This document shows, piece after piece, positions 15,666-27,235 of a DNA stretch of 64,000 bases (positions are counted from its first letter, which is position 1; each line of letters begins with the position of its first letter). Below the pieces are notes generated by a model. The model was not told the DNA's origin. It searched no databases and was given only the letters and a program-made list of their open reading frames with translations. The stretch is from Paraspadella gotoi (lineage: Eukaryota; Chaetognatha). A program made the position numbers and the translations under genes. Where the stretch lies: positions 1,555,554 to 1,619,553 of the forward strand of contig CM119266.1 of NCBI GenBank assembly GCA_051294375.1, written 5' to 3'.

Positions 15666-17926
15666 GGTCATTTCTCCCTCGATGCTTTCACCTTTGCCAA
15701 TTGGGGCGTGGACATGCTCAAACTTGACGGATGCTACGAGGACATAAACGTCATGAACGTGACTTACCCGGCGATGGCAAAGGCGCTCAACTCCACGCAC
15801 AGACCCATCCTCTACCTTTGCAGGTCGGTCTGTCATTGACACAAGCATGATAAAGTAAAAAAAAGTATTAAAAAATATATAAAAAATATGATTATAAAAT
15901 AGATTTTAAAAAATATAAAAAAATAAATAGGAATTTATTAAAACGACAATATGCAAATAAGATTGAGGAACTCCATCTCATTTGTAATAATTCCCCAATG
16001 AATTTGCTCTAAAAAGATTTGAAAGTGCTTGAAATGTTGTTGTCGAACACGATTACGCGATCGTTTTTTTACGTAGATTATCAAATAACTATAAAATATT
16101 AAAACTTGTACGCACAATCTAAATTTTATATCACATTTCTTATCAGTATTTGTAACGATAAGATATCACGTGACACATGAGAGTTTATAACATAAGCGAA
16201 ACAGGCCCAGACTAAACTATCGAAATGTGACTTACATATGATAACCTTGTTATTTCAGTTGGGCAGCGTACATCGTCGGCAATAAACGGCTTCCTAACTA
16301 CAAACTCATTTCTCAAACCTGCAACACTTGGAGGAATTACGACGACGTGGGAGACTCGTGGTCTTCCATCAAAGGCATCATCCTTTGGTCAGAGTTGAAA
16401 CTGATGAAGTTGACGTGCAATGAGAATTAGAGGGGAAAAGCTTTAATAGAGAAACTTTGGATGCAATGAGATTTAGATTGCATGAGAGTCGAATAGATTT
16501 ATCTGCAATGAGATTTATCAGCAATGAGATTTATCTGCAATGTCCTTGGATGCAACTTGTTTGCAATAATATTTTTTTGCGTTAAATTTGATGTGATTAT
16601 TATGCAGAAAGATTTGTAAGCAATTACATTTGGATGCCATGAGGTAAGGATGTAACTGTATCAAGATGAAACGTTGCAATGGTTGCCCTCGTCATTTCGA
16701 TCAGATCCCAGGCCGGATCGATGACTACGAGCATTTTTTGTTCGTTGAGTTTCTACATCCGTTTAATTAAATTTTAAAAAAAATATCCTTAAGTTTTCTC
16801 GACCAGGTATTCGAAGCACTGGCCCGAAATCAAGCCTTTCCACGGACCCGGTCACTTCTCCGACGCTGACATGTTGATCATCGGCGATCATGGTCTCAAC
16901 TACGACGAGTCAAGGACTCAGTTCGGCATGTGGAGCATGTGGTAAGCTTAGCTATTAAACTTACCTTTTGGGATTTATTGATCATAGCTTGTTTTCTACA
17001 CTCGTGTCTTTTTCAATTAATGTCTAATGTCCAATAAGTTTGTATGTTAATTGCTGTCCCGTTTTGCAATATCTCAACGCTTCCGTCATCCGCCATCACA
17101 GGTCCGCCCCTCTCATCATCAGCGACGACATGGAGCATTTGAAAGATTGGGAAATCGCATTGCTGCAGAACAAGAACGTGATCGACATCAATCAGGACGA
17201 ATTAGGTACAAGCAGATGCTTGCTTGTTGCTTGGCAAATTAATTAAGAAAAACTTTCAAAGAATCGATTTAAAATCAAGTCACTTCTCTATTGACAATAA
17301 TAATTTTCAAGCTTTTTTTTATTCCTCAGGCGAAATGGCTTCCGTTGTGAAGTCCGATGCAACCGGTCAAATTTGGCACAAAAACTTGAAGGATGGATGT
17401 CAGGCGGTGGCCATCCTCTACCTAGGAGAAGGGGAAAGAATCAGAGTCTTTAACGAAACTCTGACAAGTTTAGGAGTGAAGGGACAGGTGAATAAATCAA
17501 GAAAATCAATCAATCGGTTTCCAATCAATCAATTAAAGGATTTATTGAATCAATTGTAGAAGACGAAAATAATAATAATAAATAAATAAATAATAACAAT
17601 CAGTCAAATCTCTCAAAAGTAAAATGTTTCTTGACGCCATAAATCGATAAAAGCAATTGAATGAATGAACGAATGAATGATTAATCCCTCCAATCAATCA
17701 ATCAATCAATCAGTCTTTCAAATCAATCTCAATTCCTATTTTTCAGCAATACTACTACTCGGTTTCCGAAGTCTTCACCGGTCGATTCCTCGGAGTCTTC
17801 GGCCTTTCGGATTCTCTGGCCGTCGAAGTCAACATCCACGGGATTCAACTCTTGAGATTCTGCAAACCCGGAAGGAGAAATAATCATTACATCCGGGCGG
17901 GAGAGAGGGAGGCGACGTCGCTGTGA
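14310..17926 (+). CDS. GH27 lysosomal-type alpha-galactosidase / alpha-N-acetylgalactosaminidase
   Basis: A glycosyl hydrolase of family 27 that removes terminal alpha-linked galactose or N-acetylgalactosamine, normally lysosomal or secreted. Nine exons are 14310-14400, 14616-14800, 15324-15480, 15667-15823, 16259-16387, 16807-16941, 17102-17205, 17330-17487 and 17747-17926. All phases agree, giving 431 residues. A signal peptide (KEIICAVILILVGFTSVTP) precedes ARTPPMGWMSW. The nucleophile lies in MLKLDGCY (about D165); the acid/base is the second D of RNYDDVGDSW (about D226). The specificity loop reads YLC-SWAAY, where Ser and Ala match the NAGA type rather than the Glu/Leu of alpha-galactosidase A. 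The C-terminal beta domain follows. A second in-frame ATG at 14325 is an equally good start. The exon 4 acceptor directly abuts (CT)n. Confidence 0.97.
14861..15060 (+). repeat. dispersed repeat R3 in GH27 intron 2
   Basis: Shares landmarks with 46358-46577 and the reverse strand of 56640-56745: atacttgagggagtggtcctttt..., tgattgaaaactttcagtgtcttgta and caaagtcatgcgcaagatagctcatttatt. Confidence 0.65.
15630..15666 (+). repeat. (CT)n serving as polypyrimidine tract of GH27 exon 4
   Basis: About 18 CT units end in TAG, the acceptor dinucleotide of exon 4. Confidence 0.9.
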
Positions 17927-18015
17927 AGACGGACTGCGGCAGAGTAGTTTCAGTGGTCACTGCGAGGAATATGACTCTCGCGGTGGAAAGATTGTTTTGT
18001 TTTTTGGAAAACTTG

Positions 18016-18950
18016 GTGAATAGAGTAAGATCTAAAATAGTATTTAGAAATGATGAAAATTGCGAAAATTGAAGAATATATATATTTTTTTTTTTACAAA
18101 TTAATGTTCACTGATGGTATGTTGTTCATAATTGACATTTGGAATTTTTGCATGTAACTTTCACTACGCTCTAATGATGACAGTGTGTGTAGGATACATT
18201 TCTTGTAAATATATTTGTTTGTTTTCCTCTCGCGACGCAGATGTCATTTTGTAAATATTGCGTCAGCCCATTAATGTTTTTGCGACATGCCTCCTTTAAT
18301 AAAAACGATATTTTTTGAGAGAATAGACATTCGAGTTTGAAGAAGATACCCCGTGAGCCAGAACGGATGGCACAAACTAAAAATTTAATACACCGAAACT
18401 ACTCAAGGAAAGTTAACATATTATATGTCATTTGATAGAAGAGTCCTTGACGTTTTTAAAATGTACCACATTTATGCAAAAGTGAATAGAGTAAGATCTA
18501 AAATAGTATTTAGAAATGATGAAAATTGCGAAAATTGAAGAATATATATTTTTTTTTTACAAATTAATGTTCACTGATGGTATGTTGTTCATAATTGACA
18601 TTTGGAATTTTTGCATGTAACTTTCACTACGCTCTAATGATGACACTGTGTGTAGGATACATTTTCTTGTAAATATATTTGTGTGTTTTCCTCTCGCGAC
18701 GCGAGATGTCATTTTTGTAAATATTGCGTCAGCCCATTAATGTTTTTGCGACATGCCTCCTTTAATAAAAACGATATTTTTTGAGAGAATAGACATTCGA
18801 GTTTGAAGAAGATACCCCGTGAGCCAGAACGGATGGCACAAACTAAAAATTTAATACACCGAAACTACTCAAGGAAAGTTAACATATTATATGTCATTTG
18901 ATAGAGAGTCCTTGACGTTTTTAAAATGTACCACATTTATGCAAAAGTGA
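18016..18950 (+). repeat. 466-bp direct tandem duplication
   Basis: Units 18016-18481 and 18482-18950 are nearly identical, differing by a handful of substitutions and one-base indels (length of T run, CGCAG/CGCGAG, CAGTG/CACTG). Each contains the right half of the TTAA-type MITE (tgttcactgatggtatgttgttcat...cactacgct) and an AATAAA. It begins 90 bp after the GH27 stop and so may duplicate that gene's 3' UTR. Confidence 0.9.
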
Positions 18951-19935
18951 CTTAGTGTATGCTCATAATGTCCTCCTTTCTAGGAGAAAAAAAATTGATT
19001 CCTAAAATTCCTAAAATTTTCCGAAATCTGCTGCATATCTGCTTCAACAATCGAATTCAGCGCAGTTAATGATGTGGGTTTTTAATATAATTAATTAATT
19101 TTACCCCATTACAAAAAGATCAAGTAAAATGATGTCTAGGATTCATGAGAAAAGGGAAAAGGTAAGTTGTTGTTGATGATTGTTGTTGTTGATTGCATTT
19201 GTGTTCATCATCTTTGTGTGCGATCCTCCCACAACCACCTTTTTGTTAAAAAGGTGAATCTTTCAGCCACTGGTCAGCCCTACTGCATCAACATCTGTAC
19301 TTGGGAGTCTCTAGTCTCTTGGTTCCACACTCTAGTGGATTTTCAAAATCTGACGTATTTTCAGCAACCAAGATTCCTTGGATTAGTTGAAACTGTGTTC
19401 ATAAATCGCTTGATCCAAGACATATTTTGTTTCATATTGAAGTTTACCTCCAACTTCTGATTCAAATTTTCTGCAATCATTGACGCTGAATTGTATACAA
19501 TCACCGTTTTTCTTTCAAACAGAAAATTATTCAGCTCATCGAAACAGGCCGCATCAATATGTTCATTATATTGCGATGTGAACAAAATTACAATATATTT
19601 ATAGTAATATTATAATAAAATAGAAAAATTTAATTTTTTTTTATCCGAGTCTGTTAATTTACAGAATCTTTTACCCTCTCCATTGATTAATTTTTTAAAC
19701 GTATTTATTACAATTCGAATGAATATTAAACCCAGTTTTACTGTGAAATTACTTTCCACTTTTTTAAAGCAAAATGTTTTCTTTACAACTTTATTTTTTC
19801 AACGAAACAAAATTCATTTGATTTTTTTATTACTAACATTATCATTGCGGCATAATTTCAATACAACAATTGCATTGATTTTAATGGTCAATTTATCCTC
19901 TTCCCCATTCTTCGGTCCCGAGTCCCGTCATTCTT
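18951..19935. other. AT-rich spacer with no assigned gene
   Basis: A 75-codon minus-strand frame at 19361-19585 has a plausible amino-acid mix but no splice context or recognisable family. Nothing else is supported. Confidence 0.3.
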
Positions 19936-21402
19936 TCACAAAGCATCTATCTGCCGCAAATCGCTCGGGGAGACGCATATCTTGTAAGTGTAGACGCCCG
20001 GCGCCGCCCAGCATTGCAAATTGCCGCAACAGTTTCTCTCGTAGTCGGGATCGATGAGACAGTAGCTCATTTTGCCGGCGCAGTTGTCTTGTTGGTTGAG
20101 TGGTGATTGGTTAACCTGTTGTGGGTTGCCATTTATTGTTGGTTGATTGGTTGATTGGTGATTGGTTAACCTGTTGTGAGTTGCCATTGAATTGTTGGTT
20201 GATTGGTTGATTGGTGATTGGTAAACCTGTTGTGGGTTGCCAATGAATTGTTGGTTTGTAGTCGGGCATTGCCTAGGTTCACCCCGCCTATAAGCATGAC
20301 ACCTTCAGTCCTGACCCGGTGGCTCATTGAGTAAAGCCATCAGCTCATGACCACTAGGTACCGGGTTCAATCCCAACCTGGTACCTACCCTGCGGGAAGC
20401 GTGAGGACGGCCGTAAGCCGCCTTGGTGGCGTGGCAACCCCTCAAGCCTGGTTCAAGCCCAGGACCCGTTCCATGGCTACTAAAGGGGGTTATAGAAGTT
20501 ACGGATAGTCATCTTCAGCCCACTGTAGCGCCTTATCCACACTGGTGAGCCCATCCTGTCGAGCGTATTCCAACCTTCTGATTCCAGGCCCATGGACGTG
20601 CTGAAGATTGCTCCCCTCCCTCCACTGGAAGCAGTGCAGGGTGGGTTACAATCTGGGGGGCATGTAGTCGGGCATTGCCTAGGTTCACCCCGCCTATAAG
20701 CATGACACCTTCAGTCCTGACCCGGTGGCTCATTGAGTAAGCCATCAGCTCATGACCACTAGGTACCGGGTTCAATCCCAACCTGGTACCTACCCTGCGG
20801 GAAGCGTGAGGACGGCCGTAAGCCGCCTTGGGGCGTGGCAACCCTCAAGCCTGGTTCCAAGCCCAGGACCCGTTCCATGGCTACTAAAGGGGGTTATAGA
20901 AGTTACGGATATCATCTTCAGCCCACTTAGCGCCTTATCCACAGGTTGATTGATGATGGGTTAACCTGTTGTGGGTTGCCATTGAATTGTTGGTTGATTG
21001 GTTGATTGGTGATGGGTTAACCTGTTGTGGGTTGCCTTTGAATTAACTTGACTTAGTTTTAACTTTTAACGTTTATAATAAAATAAAGTCACTGCGAGGC
21101 AACACACTGGATGAACCGATCATGTTTTATCTATTGATCGAATGTATTTGGGACGACGGTTGTTGTTATTATTGTTTGTTGTTGTTATTATTGTTTGTTG
21201 TTGTTATTAATGTTTGTTGTTGTTATTATTGTTTATTGTTGTTATTACTGTTTGTTGTTGTTATTATTGTTTGTTGTTATTATTACTGTTTGTTGTTGTT
21301 ATTACTGTTTGTTGTTGTTATTATTGCTTTACCCACCTCTTGGTCGTTTTGGTCGGACGACGTTACCAAAAGAATAAGCGACGCGAAAATCCATGGATTC
21401 AT
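19936..21402 (-). CDS. small secreted cystine-knot-like peptide precursor, two exons
   Basis: Exon 1 (21402-21337) starts MNPWIFASLILLVTSS, a clean signal peptide, and ends at GAG|GTGGGT in phase 0. Exon 2 is open from about 20140 down to the stop at 19936. Its last 50 residues hold six cysteines spaced C-x6-C-x9-CC-x4-C-x11-C, the framework VI pattern of inhibitor-cystine-knot peptides. An acceptor CAACAG|GTTAAC just upstream is also phase 0. The intron consists of a GTT/ATT-rich minisatellite (21158-21325), two SINE copies and a 56-bp tandem repeat that carries further copies of the same acceptor. ICK peptides range from protease inhibitors and defence peptides to venom toxins, and nothing here shows which. 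The gene model is inference from two matching-phase exons. Confidence 0.65.
20100..20257 (-). repeat. 56-bp minisatellite, left part
   Basis: Three units of about 55-56 bp (gtgattggttaacctgttgt...gttggttgattggttgatt). The array continues at 20944-21045 beyond the SINE insertion. Fifty-six is not a multiple of three, so the array does not encode a constant peptide repeat. Confidence 0.85.
20258..20541 (+). mobile_element. tRNA-derived SINE, copy 1
   Basis: An A-box-like TGGCTCATTGAG at 20320-20331 and a perfect-looking B box GGTTCAATCCC at 20364-20374 stand 33 bases apart, as in a tRNA. The body (ctaccctgcgggaagcgtgaggacggcc...) is followed by a tail ending ttatccaca. It was inserted into the minisatellite. 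Confidence 0.75.
20542..20663. other. 122-bp unique segment between SINE copies
   Basis: Not present after copy 2. It may be an extended tail of copy 1 or a fragment of another repeat. Confidence 0.4.
20664..20943 (+). mobile_element. tRNA-derived SINE, copy 2
   Basis: Repeats copy 1 from GTAGTCGGGCATTGCCTAGG to ttatccaca with a few one-base indels. Same orientation and same A and B boxes. Confidence 0.8.
20944..21045 (-). repeat. 56-bp minisatellite, right part
   Basis: Two more units of the array that begins at 20100, separated from it by the SINE pair. Confidence 0.8.
21158..21325 (+). repeat. (TGTTGTTGTTATTAYTGTT)n minisatellite
   Basis: Seven to eight units of about 19-21 bp in the intron of the small secreted peptide gene. 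Confidence 0.9.
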
Positions 21403-21656
21403 TTCCCAAATATGAAAATGGTAACTACGACATTGTTCAATGTTCATCCCTTTCAAAGCAGCTATGCCGCTTCATTACTGTCTCGTTCTTATGATACTTC
21501 CTGTTCTAACACAATTACATAGTCTACTATCAGTTGGCTAATTACTAATTGACAACGTGAGGTAAGTAAATAACGTTTATCAAATCACAAAAACTAAATT
21601 AGTTAATTTACAAATACAAATGTCATAAACAGTTGATCCCCTTGACTCCCTTCTTC
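21403..21656. other. spacer between peptide gene and SNX gene
   Basis: AT-rich. It holds the convergence of the peptide gene promoter and the SNX 3' end, with no distinct signal. Confidence 0.4.
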
Positions 21657-23324
21657 TCAATCTCTTCGGGCTTTAGACCTGAAGACGGGATCTTGCAGAT
21701 CGTCAAACTTGCCCAACGCCTCTTTGAGCTTGGATTGAATTCTCTTTTGATGGTCGATCTAATGAAAAAATACATTGCCATTTGAATAAAACATTTCTTT
21801 CTTTCTTTCTTTCTTTTTTTCTTTTTTTCTTTTTTTCTTTTTTTCTTTCTTTCTTTCTTTCTTTCGTTTTTATCCCCTCTCTTCACCTGTTGCCTCAAAA
21901 ATGTCTTCATTATATTTTTCAAGTCTTCATTCTTGGAATCTTCGTAGTGACGAATCTCTGCCAACACGCTCCTAGTGATCAGAGTTCCCCGATCCGCGAT
22001 CCCTAAGGGTGAGGGGCGGTGGAGGATACTTTCTCAATTAAAACCCCTTCCACACCCTCTTCTCACTTTTCCTCTCCTCTTCCGTCGGTCCCTCCGCCGC
22101 TCCGGCTGCTCGCTGCGCTTCCCCGCTCTTCGCCGCCGCGCTGGCCTGCAGCTGCAGCGCAGTGGGGAATCGCTCAAGCAGCCCCTTGTGCTCCAGCAGC
22201 TTCTCGGTGAGCGGGATCCAGTCGAGGTTGGGCTGACGAGAATGGAGCTCGCCGACGTCGTTGAAGGCGTGGGCGGCGGACTCGATGGCCTCCTGTGTGG
22301 GGTGTTGAAGGAGAATGAAAGAGGGTGGAGTTAACCTCGGGACGGCACAGTCGACCACAATGAAGCACACTGTCGTGTGTAGGATCTGTAAATATGAAAG
22401 ACACAAGAGGACGGGGACGCCAACTAGGACACACACTCGAACAAGTACTTTCTTTAAGTATAACACATAATGCTCACAGAGCTGTAAAGGGAATAATAGA
22501 AAATAATAATAATAATAATAGAAAATAAGTAAATAATATGCATCAGTAAACAATAAGTCATTGGATGATGTTCTTCATGAAGTTTTCTACATTAAATTGA
22601 AAGGGGTTTTGAAGAAGATAGAGTGTGGAGGATATTTAGATTTCTATTGTCTTACTCTTAACCCTGTACTTTTCTCAGCACTATTTTCTGAAAGCGCGCG
22701 ATTTCTGTCTTTGATCCCTGAATTTAATTTTAACCTTAATATTTAATTCTAGTCATATCCCGAATGATCTATTCAACCCTAAACCCAAACCCTTAACACT
22801 GATCAAATATCTTACTAATCTCAAACCCTGATCTTATTCCTGTTTTTTAATTTTATTTTAAACCTAAAAAATACTTTAATTCCGAATTTGAGTTGAAATG
22901 GGGCGCTTTTGAATAACATGGCACTACTCGTCGTCTTTCTCCATTTCTTATTATCTCCGTTTTCCATTCAATCCCCCACGAACCCTCCCAACTCCCAACT
23001 CCCAACTCCATCAAGCCCAAGAACAACATCAAACCCCATCGACTCCACCTTCATGGCCTTCGTCTCAGGCCTCCGCCTCGAATCCACGAAAGAGTTGGCG
23101 AGATTGTGGAAGGCGCCACCGACGCCTCTGTAGTGTGACCGGAAGTGTGTCTGCATCTTCTTGGCGGTGTCGGCGGAGGCGGCGATGGATTTGGAGACGC
23201 CCTCCGTCAAGAGGCTCGAGGATTTTCGGAAGTCTTCCACGCGGGACTCGGCCTTTAGTGGAGGGAGGAGGAAAAGGTTTGCGCGGGAGATTTTGGGATT
23301 ATCCAAGTTTGTTTCGGAAAAGTT

Positions 23325-23369
<45 letters not shown>

Positions 23370-26047
23370 CTCTCCTTCTCTCACCTCTCCCGCATCCATC
23401 GCCGCGTAATCGTTAACCGCGTGAAAGAAGCTTCCTCCAACCAGCGCGTCCGCTTCCGCCTTTCGCTTCCCGTCCTTCCACTTTTGCTCGTCGTCGCAGG
23501 TGAGGAAAAGCTGGAAGATGCGATCGAAGGTGCAATCAAAGATGTGGTAGAAGATGCGATCAGAGCAATTGCAGTTTGAAGCGATACCATGGTTGATGAG
23601 AATCCAATCAAAGGTAAAGCAGTCGAAGAAGATGCGGTCATAGGAGTTACGGTTAAAAGATATGCAATTAAAATTAATGCAGTTGGAGGCGGTAGGACAA
23701 AAGGCCATCAAAGATTATTAAGTTGAATAATGATTGATTAAAAACACTCGTCTTATCAGTATATATATATATTTGTAATTCTTGGTTATTATGTTTATAT
23801 TTTATACTGTTTTATCCCAATTTTCAACCTGAAAGACGGCGGAAGAGGCGACGACGGGGTGTTTGCACATGCGATCGATCCACGCCTGCAATTGGCGCAT
23901 GCGCCCTTCGATGAAATCCTCCTCATACCGACCAGTGACTTTGGCGTCGGGCAGCGGAGGGATGCAGACCACGGGGTATTTGTGGATGAGGCGTTTGTGC
24001 AGCCAATCGAATTGTTTGTAGCGACGGGACACCTTAGTGGATTAGTATAATGAAATCAATATATATGCAAGATATATTGTAAAACGTTAAAATTCTTCGT
24101 TGAAAATTTGTCGTGAAAAAGTTTAACGAAATAAAATAACTAAATATGATTAATAAGTAGAACAACAAATGCTATTTTAATCACTGGATCGATTATGCAA
24201 TCAAATAACCAATCAATCATGAAAGCAATCAATCAACAAATCAATCCAGATCAATCATTTAATTAAATATTTAAAGAGTTAATCAACCAATAAATCACTT
24301 CATCATTTTTTTCCTCCCCCACCTGCGTGTCTCCGAAAGATGGCGTGATGGAGTAAGCGATGTAAGACTTCATCCCGCGAAACTTGGCCTCCTTCTTCGG
24401 CGAATCAACGCGACACTGGAACTCTCCGACTCGAGGCGCCCAACTGGGGCATCCCAGTTCATCGTCCACGAGGTCGACCAGGTCCTCGTCGCTGAGGGTC
24501 GGGGGCTGAAGACGGTTGGGGGTTAAGTGGATGCTAGATGATTGGGGTTGGGTTGTTAAGCGTTAACACGAAGAGCGAATCCATTTTTATAAGAATCATT
24601 TATAAAATGATAAAAATCGTATAACACAATCGTTAAATCGACATTAATATAGAGCTTATTCAAAAAATTGTTAATTTTGTCAGCGGTTGTGTTAACAATT
24701 TATATTTGTATGCATTGCGAAATGAAATAGTGAAATAGTGAAGACATCTTCGTTGTTACATTGACGACAACAACGACAACAACGACAACGATCGCCCACC
24801 TCGCTCGTTCCCATCAGATACGCCTCCCCGCCGTTCTTGACGAAGGCCGAGAACATATCGAAGACGCCGACGCCGCCGCCGCCGCCGCCGCCGGAAGACG
24901 TGCCGGCGACAGAGGCGCGGTTAGAATATCCGCCGGACGAAGTCAAGGATTTCCGGAAAGTCGGCGCGGATTGGACGGAAGACCGGGAGTTTTGCCGGAG
25001 GGTCACCGGCTGAGTAAAAGGGGAGAGGAGCGGGTGAATCAACTCCGTCACGCTTACGATTTGTCGTCATCTATTGCCCCCTTATCTCTATCCCATAAAA
25101 TTGGTAGTTGCTACTTTACTCATCCCTACACCCGGTCATGTTTTTCTCCATCTCTGACTTATCCATTAGTCGTTTTTTTTGTTTATTCTCCCCATTAAAT
25201 ACAAACTTTTCACTTTGGTCATCATCCCTTGCCCCACCTTTATCTCTGACCCATCTCCGTGACTCTTTTCGCCTTATCATCTCTTCCCTCCCGCTCCATC
25301 TCTAACTCACCATCTCTTCCTTCCCGCTCCATCTCTAACTCACCATCTCTTTCCCTTACCGTCGCTACGATTTCCCCCGACGAAGAACCGGAAGCGACAA
25401 TCGTCGTCGTCTGCATCGTCATCGTCTCCATCATCGTCGTCGTCGTCGTCGTTCCTTCGTCGTCGTCCTCGTCCTCCGAGAAGGAAGAGCTCCAACCTTC
25501 GTTGTCGTATCCTCCTCCTCCTCCTCCTCCTCCTCCTCCTCCTCCTGAGGAGAAGCGGGAGGAGCGAGAGGAGCGAGAGGAGCGAAGAGGAGCCGAGGAA
25601 GGAGGAGCAGGAGCAGGAGGAGGACTCGCCGGACGTGGAGGAGGAGCGGAAGATGAAGGAGGAGGAGGAGGAGGAACGGAAGATGGAGATGGAGGAGGAG
25701 GAGGAAGAGGCTCCTCCAACACTTCGTAGACTTTCGAGTCAGCCAGCTCCGCCTCCTCGGGAGCCAAGTAGGTCGTCGGGAAGAGGCCACGCCTTCCGGA
25801 GGCGTCGATCGCTTCCGACCATCCGTCGCCGGCGTCGGCTTGGACGAGGAGGACATCGCCGACACGAGCCGACACTCCTCGTCGACGTTGGCGTCGAAAT
25901 CGAAGAGGACGACGAAGCGAGGGCGGTGGGGGGAGGTGGGGCCGGTGGGGCGGGTAGGTGAGGCTGGGAGGAAAAAGGGGAAAGAGGGGTGAGATTAAAA
26001 AAAAGAAATTGATTTATATTTCATTTTATTTTATTAAATTAAATTAA

Positions 26048-26131
<84 letters not shown>

Positions 26132-26348
26132 AAAATCCGATCTTCCCCCCCCTTTCTTCACTCACCCCCAACCGCTCGACGAAAGATTCCGGAACGAAGC
26201 CTCGATTTCCGAGTTCATCCTCGGCGTCGATCCATCCTCCGGCGACGGCGCCGAGGACCGACAATTCCGCGCCGACTGAGACCGACAACTCGCCCTCCAC
26301 GTCGGAGGAGAAGGGGAAGAGGACGCGGGCTCGGGAAGGGGTCGTCAT
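21657..26348 (-). CDS. SNX9/18/33-type sorting nexin (SH3-SH3-PX-BAR)
   Basis: A membrane-remodelling endocytic adaptor. Exons are 26348-26166, 25963-25370, 25009-24800, 24505-24323, 24032-23829, 23510-23385, 23252-23049, 22292-22067, 21971-21887 and 21758-21657, about 705 codons. Exon 1 encodes an SH3 (RARVLFPFSSDVEGELSV...GGWIDAEDELGNRGFVP). Exon 2 encodes a second SH3 (FVVLFDFDANVDEE...GDGWSEAI...RRGLFPTTYL), then a Pro- and Ser-rich linker. Exons 3-5 give the low-complexity membrane segment (FDMFSAFVKNGGEAYLMG) and the PX domain (SRRYKQFDWLHKRL, then CIPPLPDAKVTGRYEEDFI). Exons 6-10 form the BAR domain (EQKWKDGKRKAEADAL...). One-base deletions fall inside SH3-2 (DEEL-SARVGD) and at the exon 8/9 junction. 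Family members normally have one SH3. Confidence 0.94.
26040..26128 (+). repeat. (CT)n in SNX intron 1
   Basis: About 40 CT units on +, thus (GA)n on the SNX transcript, downstream of the exon 1 donor. This is the opposite orientation to the acceptor-linked repeats. Confidence 0.95.
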
Positions 26349-27147
26349 CGTGTCGGGTTGTGGAAGAGGTCTGCGGGGCAGTGGTTAAAGGGTGGAATCG
26401 ATGGGGTTGGGGAAGAGGACTAGTTGTGGATATCTTATGGTTGTGGTTGTGGTTAACAGTGGAGTCGGGTGGGCTTAAGACTGAAATTCAGTTCGACGAG
26501 TTTGATTCTCTTTGATTGTCTTTCAAACCGACCGGTTCGGTTGGATGTTCGAGTTTGTGACCGATTTCGTTGGGAATATTTATAAAAATGTTGAGGGTAA
26601 AGACTAAGTAAGCTTCTTAGGTTGGCATAAAAGTTAAGCGTTTGAAAAGCAAGTCAATGTTCGGTGGAAGAGTGAGCAAAGCGACTTGGTCGAATTTAGA
26701 GTTCCCAAAAAAAGTGGGCGTCTTTTGAGTTGAGCGAAGTTGAAACAAAATATTCATGCGGTTTTCGTAAAGCAGAGTTTCTCAAATTTTAAATCAATAA
26801 TATCTCTAATTTCACTGACTAAATGAAAAGAGTATAAAGATAATATCCCGCATTTAATTGAGGAAAAAGCTCAACGCTGAAAATTACTGCTTTTTCTTGA
26901 ATTAAATGTAAAGTTTATTGAATTAAAGTTTTTTTGGTTTGTTTTTTTTTCAAATAATCTTTTCGGTTAGAAGTTTCTCAACTTTTGATTCAATTAGACA
27001 CTTATATTATATTATTAATAATATAATATTTTGTCATCAAAGAGAGGACCATAGTTAAATGTTATTAAAAAGGTGAGTTGAAAACAGTCGGGACAATTAA
27101 GCAGTAAAGTTGTTGTCAGGAATCTTGATTATCAATCTAAAACTGGA

Positions 27148-27235
<88 letters not shown>

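Noticed and set aside
20100-21045. Minisatellite as a coding Asn/Gln repeat domain
   Set aside because: Unit length of 55-56 bp changes frame every unit, so it cannot encode a uniform repeat.
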